The notes below the pieces were generated by a model that had not been told where the DNA came from, made no database searches, and saw only the letters and a program-made list of their open reading frames with translations. Source: Clostridia bacterium (GTDB lineage: Bacteria > Bacillota > Clostridia > Oscillospirales > CAG-272). From it: a stretch of 37,111 nt of DNA. The stretch covers positions 1 to 37,111 of the forward strand of contig JAFTRA010000025.1 of NCBI GenBank assembly GCA_017462485.1, read 5' to 3'. Shown piece by piece: positions 25,239 through 33,726 of the stretch (positions within the stretch are counted from its first letter, which is position 1; every line of letters begins with the position of its first letter). A program made the position numbers and the translations under genes.

Positions 25239-25267
25239 ATTATACACTATTTATTATAAAAAATCAA
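25239..25267 (-). promoter_or_regulatory. S10 supercluster promoter
   Basis: On the minus strand TTGATT (25262-25267), 17 nt and TATAAT (25239-25244). The start point would lie near 25232. It is the only good promoter found upstream of the 31-gene cluster. Confidence 0.75.
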
Positions 25268-25460
25268 TACTTGTGCCAAAAAAAGTTAATTTTTTATAGG
25301 TAGAAAATGCAAGAATCTTTTCTTTTGTTTTTGTGCAACTTTCACAAAAGGCGCTTTTGGAGCGATTTTCACAATCCAAAAAAATATTTTATTATTATAT
25401 GATTTATTTACATTTTGTTAACAATTATATAGTACAATAAATACAAAATGATAAGAAGAG

Positions 25461-25560
25461 TTTTTTTGCTTACGCAAGAAAGCGATATTATTCGCAGTGC
25501 TTTTCGCGCAAATAGCGATATTGCCCGCTCTGCAAGCAGTTATAAGTGACGTGATAACCA
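25461..25560. repeat. Short hairpin-unit repeat, site 1
   Basis: Small hairpin-like units separated by GCGATATTA (25482-25490) and GCGATATTG (25515-25523) resemble the units at 31424-31483. They lie in the 768-nt gene-free stretch 25005-25772. 25268-25460 in that stretch is plain AT-rich sequence. Confidence 0.45.
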
Positions 25561-25599
25561 AGTGAAACGACACTGTAAGAAACACTTGTGAGCGAGTGA

Positions 25600-25720
25600 G
25601 TTCAGGTTGCTCCTCGACGGCTCGGTGAAACCGAGCGGAACGCATAGCGTAGGAGTGCATACCGCTCCTACACCGAAGGAGTATATACCTCGATTTGCTA
25701 GGTGTGAAACACACCGGGGC
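25600..25720. repeat. Hairpin-dense intergenic segment
   Basis: Three perfect hairpins lie in a row: GCTCGGT/ACCGAGC (25620-25636, 3-nt loop), GTAGGAG/CTCCTAC (25649-25671) and GGTGTG/CACACC (25701-25715, 3-nt loop). The segment ends with CGGGGCGAAC, the same 10 bases found near the start of the dispersed repeat at 6469. No coding frame is convincing. It is probably a dispersed element or a non-coding RNA. Confidence 0.4.
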
Positions 25721-25772
25721 GAACACATACTTATTCCCTATATATAATAAATGAAGGAAACTTAACGAAAAA

Positions 25773-26954
25773 ATGAATCAAAAAACGAAAATAAACCGCA
25801 TATATCTACCCTTTTTGATAGCGGTTTTAATAGCCTCCGTGGCTCTCAGAGCAGCAGCTCTGCTTACCGATTTTGACGAAGCTACGGGATATTTCGGTGA
25901 CAAGGGGCTCATAATCGCAGCCTCAGTCATAGTCGTAGCAGGAGCGGTTTTGCTTACAACCTATTCTATTGCTGCAGGCGGAAAGCGCAAGCTTGTAGCT
26001 ACGTTTGCTACCCCCGCAACCTACGTTCCTACGGGCGCGGTATGTTCTGCCCTTATGTTCTTTGCGATAAAGACCGCAGAAAGCTTGAAGGAGCTTTATA
26101 TGGCATTCGCAGGCGGATATTTAAAATTCAGTCTATCTACCTTGCCGAGCTATATAGCGGCACTGCTCGTTCCGCTAGCCATACTTTCAATAGGCTACTT
26201 CATTTTAAACGCCTGCGTTTTTGAAAGAGGCTCGGAGGCGAGAGCAGTCTTCGGCATAATAAACGTCGCGTTTCTTGCGCTTTACGCAAGCTACCTTTAT
26301 TTTGATACCACGCTTACGATAAACGCGCCTAACAAGATAATAGACCAGATGGCATTCATATTTGCGGCGCTTTTCTTCCTTTATGAAATAAGAATATCTC
26401 TTGGGCGCGAGTGCTGGAATCTTTATATGACGTTCGGATTTCTTGCATCGCTCCTTACAGGCTACTCTTCCCTGCCCTCCGTTATTGCGTATTTTGCGAA
26501 CAATACCGAAGTATCTCACTCGGTTTACGAAAGCTTGCTCACACTCTCTCTGTTCATCTTCATTACGTCAAGACTCATTCTTGCCGCCTCATTAAGAAAG
26601 GACGAGGAGAGCGAAAATGTGACGCTTATGAAGGATAGCGCAAGAGAGCGCCTTTCTGTTATAGACGAGCGCGCCGAGGCAAAAAAACTTGCCGAGCTTG
26701 AGCTTTACGAGAAGCTCAACAAAATTGCGGACGACCCCTTGAGCTTTGAAGAAAACAGTGATGCCGTTCAGATTAGCTACGACGAGCTGTTAGCCCCCGA
26801 CGATGCAGCGGAAAGCTCTGCGGAATTTGAAATTCCCTTAACAGAGCCGACGGAAGAACACGAAGAAATTCCGCAAATCGAAGAGCCCGAGCAGGAGCAG
26901 ATTCAGTTCTTTGAGGAGAGTGAAACTCCTGCGGATACCGACGACGTTCAATAA
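25773..26954 (+). CDS. Hypothetical polytopic membrane protein with acidic tail
   Basis: 393 aa of unrecognised family. About seven to eight hydrophobic segments occupy residues 10-275. The last 120 residues are soluble and very acidic (runs of Glu/Asp with Pro, ending TPADTDDVQ), starting after a charged helix (ERLSVIDERAEAKKLAELELYEKLNKI). GAAGGAA lies about 12 nt before the ATG. polA follows in the same orientation after 59 nt with a hairpin between them, so joint transcription is possible but uncertain. No function is proposed. Confidence 0.75.
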   Translation: MNQKTKINRIYLPFLIAVLIASVALRAAALLTDFDEATGYFGDKGLIIAASVIVVAGAVLLTTYSIAAGGKRKLVATFATPATYVPTGAVCSALMFFAIKTAESLKELYMAFAGGYLKFSLSTLPSYIAALLVPLAILSIGYFILNACVFERGSEARAVFGIINVAFLALYASYLYFDTTLTINAPNKIIDQMAFIFAALFFLYEIRISLGRECWNLYMTFGFLASLLTGYSSLPSVIAYFANNTEVSHSVYESLLTLSLFIFITSRLILAASLRKDEESENVTLMKDSARERLSVIDERAEAKKLAELELYEKLNKIADDPLSFEENSDAVQISYDELLAPDDAAESSAEFEIPLTEPTEEHEEIPQIEEPEQEQIQFFEESETPADTDDVQ

Positions 26955-26965
26955 ACAAAAAAGCA

Positions 26966-26990
26966 AAGGCTGTCTCAAAAGGGCAGCCTT
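26966..26990. terminator. Weak hairpin between the membrane protein gene and polA
   Basis: A 7-bp stem (26966-26972 with 26984-26990) and an 11-nt loop. The T-rich side is on the minus strand, so as a + terminator it is weak; partial read-through into polA is expected. Confidence 0.35.
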
Positions 26991-27013
26991 CAAATAAAAG
27001 GACATATAATAAA

Positions 27014-29602
27014 ATGAAGAAAATCCTAGTAATAGACGGTAACAGTATAATCAACAGAGCCTTCTTTGGAGTCAGGCCGCTTACGACGAAGAGCGGCAAA
27101 AATACAAATGCCGTATTCGGTATGATAAACATAATTTCGAGGCAAATGGATGCCTTAAAGCCCGATTACGCTGCCGTTTGCTTCGACTTAAAGCATCCGA
27201 CGTTCAGGCACGAGATGTTCTCGGAATACAAGGCAGGCAGAAATCCCACACCGCCCGAGCTGCTTGAGCAGCTCCCCGAGGCAAAGGAATGCTTAAGGCT
27301 TATGGGATTGCACGTTCTAGAGCTTCCCGGCTACGAGGCGGACGATATTCAAGGAACGGTGGCTAAGCTTGCCCACGAATGTGAAGAGGAAACCGAGAGC
27401 TATATTCTCTCGGGTGACAGAGACCTCTTGCAGCTTATAGATGATAAAATCACGGTTCTCCTTGCGACAAACACCGAAACAAAGGCTATGAGAGAGCCCG
27501 AGTTCAAGGAAAAATACGGAATACTTCCCACGCAGTTCGTTGATATGAAGGCTCTTATGGGCGACTCGTCGGACAACATCCCGGGCGTTCGCGGAATCGG
27601 AGAAAAAACTGCGGCTTCGCTTATACAGAATTTCGGCACGCTTGAGGGTATATACGAGAACATTGACGATTCGAGAATAACAAAGAGTGTTAGAGCAAAG
27701 CTTACCGAGGGCAAAGATAACGCATATCTTTCGAGGAAGCTTGCGAGAATAGAAACACACGTCCCAATAGAAAAGACGCTCAATGACCTCAAATACGAAG
27801 GAATTAACAAAGGCGGACTTTATAAAAAGTTCACCGAGCTTGAGCTTAACTCGTTCATAACGAAATTTAAGCTTTCGGCAGCCGACCTCGCAGACGGGGC
27901 AAACGAAATGCCCGAGAAAGCCGCAGAAACACAAGAAAAAAGCGAAGTTTCCAGCGAAATACCCCCTACCCGTGCAAAGAAAATCTCGGAAAACTATCAA
28001 AATCTGCTTGATGGCGCAAAGAGAATTTCGGTAGTTAATCTTGATGGTGGCTTCGGTATATGTGACGGAGAGTATTCCTACGTCGTGGATTTTCAAAATC
28101 CCATACTTAAGGAGCTTTTCGAAAAAGAGCTCTCGGTTATCTGCTACGACGGAAAGGCGCTCCTGCACAAGCTTAATTCTCTTGGCGTAAAGGCTTCACA
28201 CGGGGTAGCACTTATAGACCTTATGCTCTATGCGTACGTGCTTAACCCCGGAAGCGGTGACGCTACTCTCCCATCGCTTATTTCGATGTTCTTGTCGGAA
28301 ACCGCAATAGACGGAGAGGATTTTTCCGACCTACTCTTCCCTCTTGAAAAGGTTATGAGAGATAAGGTATGCGAGGCCGGTGGCGAAAAGGTACTCGACG
28401 AGCTTGAATTACCTCTTATAAGAATACTCTTCGAGATGGAAACAGAGGGCTTCAAAATCAACACCTACGGTATGCTTGAGTTCGCGGATGCGCTTGACGA
28501 GCTTGCGCACGAGCTCCAAGAGCGTATATACGTTCAGGCGCTTGGAGAATTCAATATTAACTCTCCAAAACAGCTCGGAGAGGTGCTATATGTAAAGCTT
28601 GGTTTACCTTGCAAGTCAAAAAAGAATAAAAACGGCTTCTCAACCGATGCAGAAACGCTCGAGGAACTTCGCCAATATTCGCCTATTATAGACGATATCC
28701 TTGAATACCGCCAAGTCACAAAGCTCAGAGGCACGTACGCCGCAGCTCTGCCAAAGCTTGCGGACGAAAACGCAAGAATACACACCGATTTCAAGCAGGC
28801 TCTTACCGCAACGGGCAGACTCTCAAGCGCCGACCCGAATTTGCAGAACATTCCCATAAGAACGAAAATGGGGCGTGAGATGCGCCGTTACTTCATATCG
28901 CGCGAGGGCTATTCCCTTGTCGATGCCGACTACTCTCAAATTGAGCTACGCCTGCTTGCACATATCTCCGACGATTACAATATGTCAGAGGCGTTCAGAG
29001 AGGGCGTTGATATACACAGAAAGACAGCGTCAGCCGTTTTCGGTATTCCCGAGGAATCGGTGAATGACGAAATGAGAAAGCGCGCTAAAGCGGTAAACTT
29101 CGGTATAGTTTACGGTATAAGCGGCTTCTCGCTCGCAAAGGATATTGGTATCACGACCTCAGAGGCTTCAAAATACATCAAGAGCTATCTCTTAAACTAC
29201 CCCTTTATCGACTCGTATCTTGAGCGTGTTGTAGTGCAAGCTAAAGAAAACGGCTATACCGAAACCCTTATGGGCAGACGCAGATATATCCCCGAGCTTA
29301 ACGCTGCAAACGGTATGCTCCGTGCTTTCGGCAAGCGAGTAGCTATGAACGCTCCCATACAGGGTACTGCGGCAGATATTATGAAGCTCGCTATGATAAA
29401 GGTCTACGAAAGACTTCGTCGTGAAGAGCCCGAGGCAAAGCTGGTTATGCAGGTACACGACGAGCTTATAGTCGAAGCTCCCGACGAAAGAATTGACTCG
29501 GTTAAGAAAATTCTTGCCGAGGAAATGGAGAACGCTGTAAAGCTTAACGTTCCCTTAACGGTTGACGTCACGAGCGGCAAAAACTGGCTCGATCAGGAAT
29601 GA
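27014..29602 (+). CDS. polA: DNA polymerase I
   Basis: 862 aa. The N-terminal 5'-3' exonuclease/flap domain (LVIDGNSIINRAFFG; ALMGDSSDNIPGVRGIGEKTAASLI) is complete, up to about residue 290. The middle domain (about 330-480) has the 3'-5' exonuclease fold position but lacks the DxE pair and other acidic residues, so proofreading is probably lost, as in many Firmicute and Thermus Pol I enzymes. The polymerase domain has motif A VDADYSQIELR, motif B MRKRAKAVNFGIVYG and motif C MQVHDELIVE. It acts in Okazaki fragment processing and repair. AAAGGA lies about 11 nt before the ATG. Confidence 0.97.
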   Translation: MKKILVIDGNSIINRAFFGVRPLTTKSGKNTNAVFGMINIISRQMDALKPDYAAVCFDLKHPTFRHEMFSEYKAGRNPTPPELLEQLPEAKECLRLMGLHVLELPGYEADDIQGTVAKLAHECEEETESYILSGDRDLLQLIDDKITVLLATNTETKAMREPEFKEKYGILPTQFVDMKALMGDSSDNIPGVRGIGEKTAASLIQNFGTLEGIYENIDDSRITKSVRAKLTEGKDNAYLSRKLARIETHVPIEKTLNDLKYEGINKGGLYKKFTELELNSFITKFKLSAADLADGANEMPEKAAETQEKSEVSSEIPPTRAKKISENYQNLLDGAKRISVVNLDGGFGICDGEYSYVVDFQNPILKELFEKELSVICYDGKALLHKLNSLGVKASHGVALIDLMLYAYVLNPGSGDATLPSLISMFLSETAIDGEDFSDLLFPLEKVMRDKVCEAGGEKVLDELELPLIRILFEMETEGFKINTYGMLEFADALDELAHELQERIYVQALGEFNINSPKQLGEVLYVKLGLPCKSKKNKNGFSTDAETLEELRQYSPIIDDILEYRQVTKLRGTYAAALPKLADENARIHTDFKQALTATGRLSSADPNLQNIPIRTKMGREMRRYFISREGYSLVDADYSQIELRLLAHISDDYNMSEAFREGVDIHRKTASAVFGIPEESVNDEMRKRAKAVNFGIVYGISGFSLAKDIGITTSEASKYIKSYLLNYPFIDSYLERVVVQAKENGYTETLMGRRRYIPELNAANGMLRAFGKRVAMNAPIQGTAADIMKLAMIKVYERLRREEPEAKLVMQVHDELIVEAPDERIDSVKKILAEEMENAVKLNVPLTVDVTSGKNWLDQE

Positions 29603-29646
29603 TTTTTTTAATAAAGCAGATTAATGTAAACTAATGTTATAAAAAT

Positions 29647-29687
29647 ACGGACTGCCGCGATTTTTTTCGGGCAGTCCGTTGTCTTTT
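29647..29687. terminator. Bidirectional terminator, polA / SipL-like gene
   Basis: A perfect 10-bp stem (29647-29656 with 29670-29679) and a 13-nt loop, with TTTTT at 29683-29687 on the + side and an A-run (29641-29645) that gives U residues on the minus side. It separates two convergent genes. Confidence 0.88.
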
Positions 29688-29729
29688 TATTTAATACGCT
29701 ACGCTCAAGATTTGTAAGTTTTTAAACGA

Positions 29730-31298
29730 CTATTTAACGATTATAATCTTTGGAACAGAGGAAATGTTGTTTTCCATATTTTCGGGAAGAGCTGCGCTTA
29801 AGTTCTGCTTAACTATTTTTGCAGGCGATATGCGGTATTTTTTCGCAACGCTCCAGAGGGTATCCTCCCTCTCGGTATAATAGACGTGAACGCACCTTTC
29901 ACATCCTCTTTCTTCCTCGCCCGAGGCAAGTGTGAAAACGATTCTCTCGCACTTTGTAGCTTCAGCCAATGCTCTCACCAGAATATAGCACTCTACGTAG
30001 ATTTTTTCACTGTCAAAGCTAGGTGAAACCTCGCACGGTACAACACTTACAGAAATTTCCGAGCTTTCATTCAAGCCGTTTATCTTATATGAGAGGCTTA
30101 TAGGCTCTTCAATTTTCTTCGGGTAGCAGTCCTCCGCCTCCAAGCCTTTTGCGGCAAGGGTTACACACAAATCGCAAGAAATTTTCATCTCCGACTCCCC
30201 TGCCTCGCACTTAACGTTTCTTACCGCCGCATCCCAATCAAAAATTCCGTGAAGCACCTCTTCTCCTCGAGGAGCAACCATTGAAATCTTTGCCTTTTCA
30301 CATACCGAGCCAAGCATTTCACGGTAGGCGAAATCGCGATATTCGACAGAACACTCTCTTCCCTCAAGGAAAGCGTCGGTTACGACGTCGTATTCCTCGT
30401 TATAGTGCCGTGTTACTCCGCACTCGACTGACATATTCATTACCACGGATGCGGCACATTCGCCCGTGTCCTTTTCGTCTGTCGCATTATTGACGTTGAG
30501 TGTTACGCCCGTGACGGTAGCTTTTGGATGATATTCGTTATCGGTGCCGTATTTTCCGGTCTCGATTCCCTCTTCTATGGGGATTCTCTTTTCAAGGCGC
30601 ATTATCTCGTCGCCGACACGAAGAAGGCAAAAAGCGTCTGCATAGCCGGAAAGATTAACGCCCGAATCGGTTGGATAAACCGAATCTATATGAGCCACGG
30701 CATCATACTTTATTACCTCTATTTCATCAGCGAGAATATCGGCAAGGCGGTCAATCTCCTCGGCATATTCCCTCTCGCTGCCGCCGCAGTATTCAGCGCT
30801 GTGAATTTTGATTTTCGTTTTCTTGGTTTCAGCCGACTCGAACATCCTGCAATCCTGAAGCTCGCCCTCGGTTACCGTATATATATCGGTGGCAACCGAC
30901 GCCTTTGCGCTAATTTTTCTGGGTCCCGCAAGCCTTACGGCGACAGACTGCACACGCATCTCAGCTCCCGCGTCGATAAAGTCGTAAGACATTTTCTCGG
31001 TATGCTCAAAATCCGAGGTGAACGACGCCTCGGTAAGACGGTCCTCTCCGTCAAGATAAAGCACTTTGAACGTCACTATCCCGAGAAGAGAAACGTCTCT
31101 TCCAGACAAAAATTTGTTGCACGGAGTGAGGCTTGCCGAATATTTAAGGAGTCTTTTAATATCTCCCATATAGTCGGGAAGCACAAAGTCACGGCTGCAC
31201 TCGCCCCTAACTCCGCATACTCTCTCCTCTTTTCTGAAAGAGCCGCCATCTGACCCCGCGTCCGAATTGATTTTCATTTCGTTATCGTTATTTGACAT
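29730..31298 (-). CDS. sipL: DUF3794 and LysM domain protein, SipL-like spore morphogenesis protein
   Basis: 522 aa, close to the roughly 517 aa of Clostridioides difficile SipL. The body carries repeated DUF3794-type beta-rich segments (for example GRDVSLLGIVTFKVLYLDGEDRL and GYADAFCLLRVGDEIMRLEKRIPIEEGI). The C-terminal LysM domain (VYYTEREDTLWSVAKKYRISPAKIVKQN...PKIIIVK) fills about residues 470-522. SipL binds SpoIVA and is needed for coat encasement of the forespore in C. difficile. The start is ATG 31298 with GGAGGA 8 nt upstream, which is buried in a terminator-like hairpin. It follows hprK on the same strand after 237 nt. The family call is firm; the symbol is inferred from architecture. 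Confidence 0.75.
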   Translation of the reverse strand: MSNNDNEMKINSDAGSDGGSFRKEERVCGVRGECSRDFVLPDYMGDIKRLLKYSASLTPCNKFLSGRDVSLLGIVTFKVLYLDGEDRLTEASFTSDFEHTEKMSYDFIDAGAEMRVQSVAVRLAGPRKISAKASVATDIYTVTEGELQDCRMFESAETKKTKIKIHSAEYCGGSEREYAEEIDRLADILADEIEVIKYDAVAHIDSVYPTDSGVNLSGYADAFCLLRVGDEIMRLEKRIPIEEGIETGKYGTDNEYHPKATVTGVTLNVNNATDEKDTGECAASVVMNMSVECGVTRHYNEEYDVVTDAFLEGRECSVEYRDFAYREMLGSVCEKAKISMVAPRGEEVLHGIFDWDAAVRNVKCEAGESEMKISCDLCVTLAAKGLEAEDCYPKKIEEPISLSYKINGLNESSEISVSVVPCEVSPSFDSEKIYVECYILVRALAEATKCERIVFTLASGEEERGCERCVHVYYTEREDTLWSVAKKYRISPAKIVKQNLSAALPENMENNISSVPKIIIVK

Positions 31299-31343
31299 AA
31301 AAAAAGTCCTCCGAGTAGTATTTGTACTATACTATGCGGAGGA
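31299..31343 (-). promoter_or_regulatory. Hairpin that buries the SipL-like gene's ribosome binding site
   Basis: On the minus-strand RNA, TCCTCCG (31337-31343 complement) pairs with CGGAGGA (31307-31313 complement), then two non-canonical pairs and six more A-U/G-C pairs (31329-31334 with 31316-31321), 7-nt loop. Seven U residues follow and then the start codon. The 3' arm contains the Shine-Dalgarno sequence. The shape is at once an intrinsic terminator and an RBS lock. Confidence 0.75.
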
Positions 31344-31366
31344 AATTTTATTTATGACGTTTTTCG

Positions 31367-31490
31367 TTTTCACGTTTGCGTAGCGAACAGGTTTTGCATG
31401 TGAAAAAAGATATATATTCGCTTTGCAAACGCGATGTTACTCACTTCGCGAGCAGCGTTATTCGCCTATGGCGAGCGATATGATTAAATC
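31367..31490. repeat. Short hairpin-unit repeat, site 2, with flanking inverted repeat
   Basis: Three successive units of about 21 nt each consist of a mini-hairpin (for example TCGC-ctatg-GCGA) and a spacer: GCGATGTTA (31431-31439), AGCGTTAT, GCGATATGA (31475-31483). An inverted pair TTTTCAC (31367-31373) / GTGAAAA (31400-31406) lies beside them. It resembles 25461-25560. It is not CRISPR: units are too short and vary in the hairpin arms. Confidence 0.5.
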
Positions 31491-31535
31491 CCACATGTAA
31501 TTTATATCGTTGGGGCTGCCGCATAAATGCACGAT

Positions 31536-32468
31536 TCACTGCCCCATAGACTCCATCAGGCGCTTATTGAACTCCTCTGCGGTATTATATCCCATACGCT
31601 TCTGGCGGTTGTTCATAGCAGCAACCTCGATAACTACAGAAAGGTTTCTTCCCGGGCAAACGGGGAGAACTATCATAGGCACCTTAATGCCGAGAATATC
31701 CGTCGTGGACTCCTCGAGACCGAGACGGTCGTACATTTTTCCCTGCTGCCAGTTTTCAAGATTGATAACAAGGTCTATTTTTTCGGTGAGCTTAACCGAG
31801 CCCATACCGAAAAGACGTCTTACGTCAACGATACCGATACCGCGAAGCTCAACGTAGTGGCGTATTATTTCGGGGGCTTTACCAACGAGCGTGGTAGCCG
31901 AAACCTTTTTGATTTCAACCGCGTCGTCGGCTATAAGTCTGTGCCCTCTCTTGACGAGCTCTATCGCAGTCTCACTCTTACCTACTCCCGAGTCACCAAG
32001 AAGCAAAATACCCTCGCCGTAAACCTCAACAAGAACACCGTGACGAGTAATTCTCGGTCCGAGCTCAACATTAAGATATGCTATAAGAGCCGCCATAAAT
32101 TCCGACGTCCTGTCCTTCGTACGAAGTAGCGGCACGCTATGACGCTCTGCAAGTGCCACAATCTCGTCTCCAATCTCTATTGAAGATGTGTATATAACGC
32201 CGGCAGGCTTCGAGGCAAAGAAAGCGTCAAGTCTTGCGGAGCGCAGCTTCGGGGAAAGCGTCTTTAAAAACTGGCTCTCCATCATTCCGATGACCTGGAT
32301 TCGCTCCTGCTCGTAGTAGTCGTAATAGTCGGCAGCCATCTGAAGCCCGGGACGGTTGACTCTCGCGCAGTTTATTTTAATATTATCGGGCAAATCCGGC
32401 AGGTAAAAGGTATCGAGGTTAAATTTATCAATTACCCTTGAAAGTTGAATATAATAGGTTTCTTCCAT
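31536..32468 (-). CDS. hprK: HPr kinase/phosphorylase
   Basis: 310 aa, the family's normal length. It phosphorylates Ser46 of HPr with ATP or pyrophosphate and reverses the reaction, setting carbon catabolite repression in Firmicutes. The Walker A motif GDSGVGKS is at about residues 157-164, and the HprK signature ELRGIGIVDVRRLFGMGSVKLTEKIDLVINLENW follows, with the C-terminal PVCPGRNLSVVIEVAAMNNRQKRMGYN. AAGGCGG lies about 9 nt before ATG 32468. The usual neighbours (lgt, or murB) are absent; a sporulation-type gene follows instead. Confidence 0.96.
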   Translation of the reverse strand: MEETYYIQLSRVIDKFNLDTFYLPDLPDNIKINCARVNRPGLQMAADYYDYYEQERIQVIGMMESQFLKTLSPKLRSARLDAFFASKPAGVIYTSSIEIGDEIVALAERHSVPLLRTKDRTSEFMAALIAYLNVELGPRITRHGVLVEVYGEGILLLGDSGVGKSETAIELVKRGHRLIADDAVEIKKVSATTLVGKAPEIIRHYVELRGIGIVDVRRLFGMGSVKLTEKIDLVINLENWQQGKMYDRLGLEESTTDILGIKVPMIVLPVCPGRNLSVVIEVAAMNNRQKRMGYNTAEEFNKRLMESMGQ

Positions 32469-32571
32469 AGTATTATCCGCCTTTATAACAGTTTAACAAA
32501 TCTATTTTATCACAAAAAAACTATAAATGCAAATATTTTAATATTTTTTTGTTTTTACTTCCTCTATTTAC

Positions 32572-32600
32572 TTGATTTGTTAATATAATTTTGCTAAAAT
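32572..32600 (+). promoter_or_regulatory. Promoter of the lipoprotein gene
   Basis: TTGATT (32572-32577), a 17-nt spacer and TAAAAT (32595-32600), 28 nt before the ATG at 32629. Confidence 0.65.
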
Positions 32601-32628
32601 ATATAAAAACTAATAAAAAGGAACGCAT

Positions 32629-33726
32629 ATGAAAAAACTTATAGCGATTATACTTATACTTTGCTCATGCCTTTCGCTTTTTGCGTGTGGGGACGAAAAA
32701 TATCCGCCCGCCCCAAGTACCGACGAGGAAGCAGAGGTTATGATGACCTTCTCCTATGAGGACGAGAAGTACGAGATTAAATACGAGCTCTACCGCGCGC
32801 TTTTCCTTAACCTTTCGGGCGAGTACGACGGCGGCAACCGTGACTTTTGGAAGAGTGATGCCGCAAGCGTGGCAAAGGCAGACATAAACGAAAGAATTAT
32901 CAGCCTTGCGGCAGATATTTTCGCAACGCTTCATATAGCGAAGGCTATAGGCTTCAACCCCTATTCAAAGGACGTTAACGAGCAGATTTCAGAGTATGTG
33001 GAAAATAGCGTTGACGGTAGTGATGACGGAGAATTCGAGGGCTTTGGCGGCGACTATGACGCATATCTCGCATCCCTCAAGGCAAAGAATATGAATTACT
33101 CGGTGCAGACGCTTCTTTTGAGATACTCTATTGCATACGATGCCGTTATAGAATATTACACGGGTACGGTTGATAGCGAAAATCCCACCACCGATATGGA
33201 ATCAGGCTCCCTTGAATTCACAAAAGGCGACGTACGCGCCTTTTATGACGGTGAGCTTTCGGCAAGAGTCAGCCTTATCGTTATAAATTCTACCTATATA
33301 CCAAAGGAAACCGCAGCGGCAAGACGTGATGCAATAGCCTCTGCTCCAACTAGAGACGAGGCTCTCGCGAAGGCCATTCAGCTCACGTCCGGCACACCGT
33401 CCGATATACTCGACGGAGTCGTTATCGGTAAGCACAGTCTGGATGCGGCTTACTACTCAAAGGTTACGAGTACCGCACTCGAGCTTGAGGTTGACGAGGT
33501 TAGCGAGCTTATCGAGGTCATCTCGGCTGACACCTCGGAATACTGGATACTCTATAAGCTTGATAAAACAGAAGAATATTTTAACGAAAACTACGATGCG
33601 ATAGAGGACGTTTATATTTCCGAGCGCATTGGAGAAATTATAGAAAACGCAAAATCCGAAATAATAAAATCAAAATCCGCAAAAGCGGCTTTCGAAGAGC
33701 TTGACCTATCGGGAATTTCAATGTAA
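32629..33726 (+). CDS. Lipoprotein, SurA/PrsA-type foldase-like
   Basis: 365 aa. A lipoprotein signal peptide is clear: MKK, hydrophobic core, lipobox LFAC with the modified Cys at about residue 20. The mature part has a SurA N-terminal-like helical region (YEIKYELYRALFLNL, ADINERIISLAADIFATLHIAKAIG) and a C-terminal segment that could be a degenerate parvulin-like domain; no clear PPIase active-site pattern was seen. It likely sits on the outer face of the membrane. AAAAGGA precedes the ATG. The stop overlaps the next start (TAATG), so the two genes are co-translated. Confidence 0.6.
   Translation: MKKLIAIILILCSCLSLFACGDEKYPPAPSTDEEAEVMMTFSYEDEKYEIKYELYRALFLNLSGEYDGGNRDFWKSDAASVAKADINERIISLAADIFATLHIAKAIGFNPYSKDVNEQISEYVENSVDGSDDGEFEGFGGDYDAYLASLKAKNMNYSVQTLLLRYSIAYDAVIEYYTGTVDSENPTTDMESGSLEFTKGDVRAFYDGELSARVSLIVINSTYIPKETAAARRDAIASAPTRDEALAKAIQLTSGTPSDILDGVVIGKHSLDAAYYSKVTSTALELEVDEVSELIEVISADTSEYWILYKLDKTEEYFNENYDAIEDVYISERIGEIIENAKSEIIKSKSAKAAFEELDLSGISM

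Noticed and set aside
25543-25735. tRNA or tmRNA-like gene in the hairpin-rich gap
   Set aside because: No acceptor/T-arm pattern (GGTTCRANNCC with a matching acceptor stem) could be assembled on either strand.
25751-25765. ATG 25751 as a start upstream of the membrane protein gene
   Set aside because: It opens a frame of only four codons and contains the ribosome binding site of the real start.
31424-31483. CRISPR-like array
   Set aside because: Units are about 21 nt, the repeats are imperfect palindromes, spacers are shorter than repeats, and no cas gene is present.
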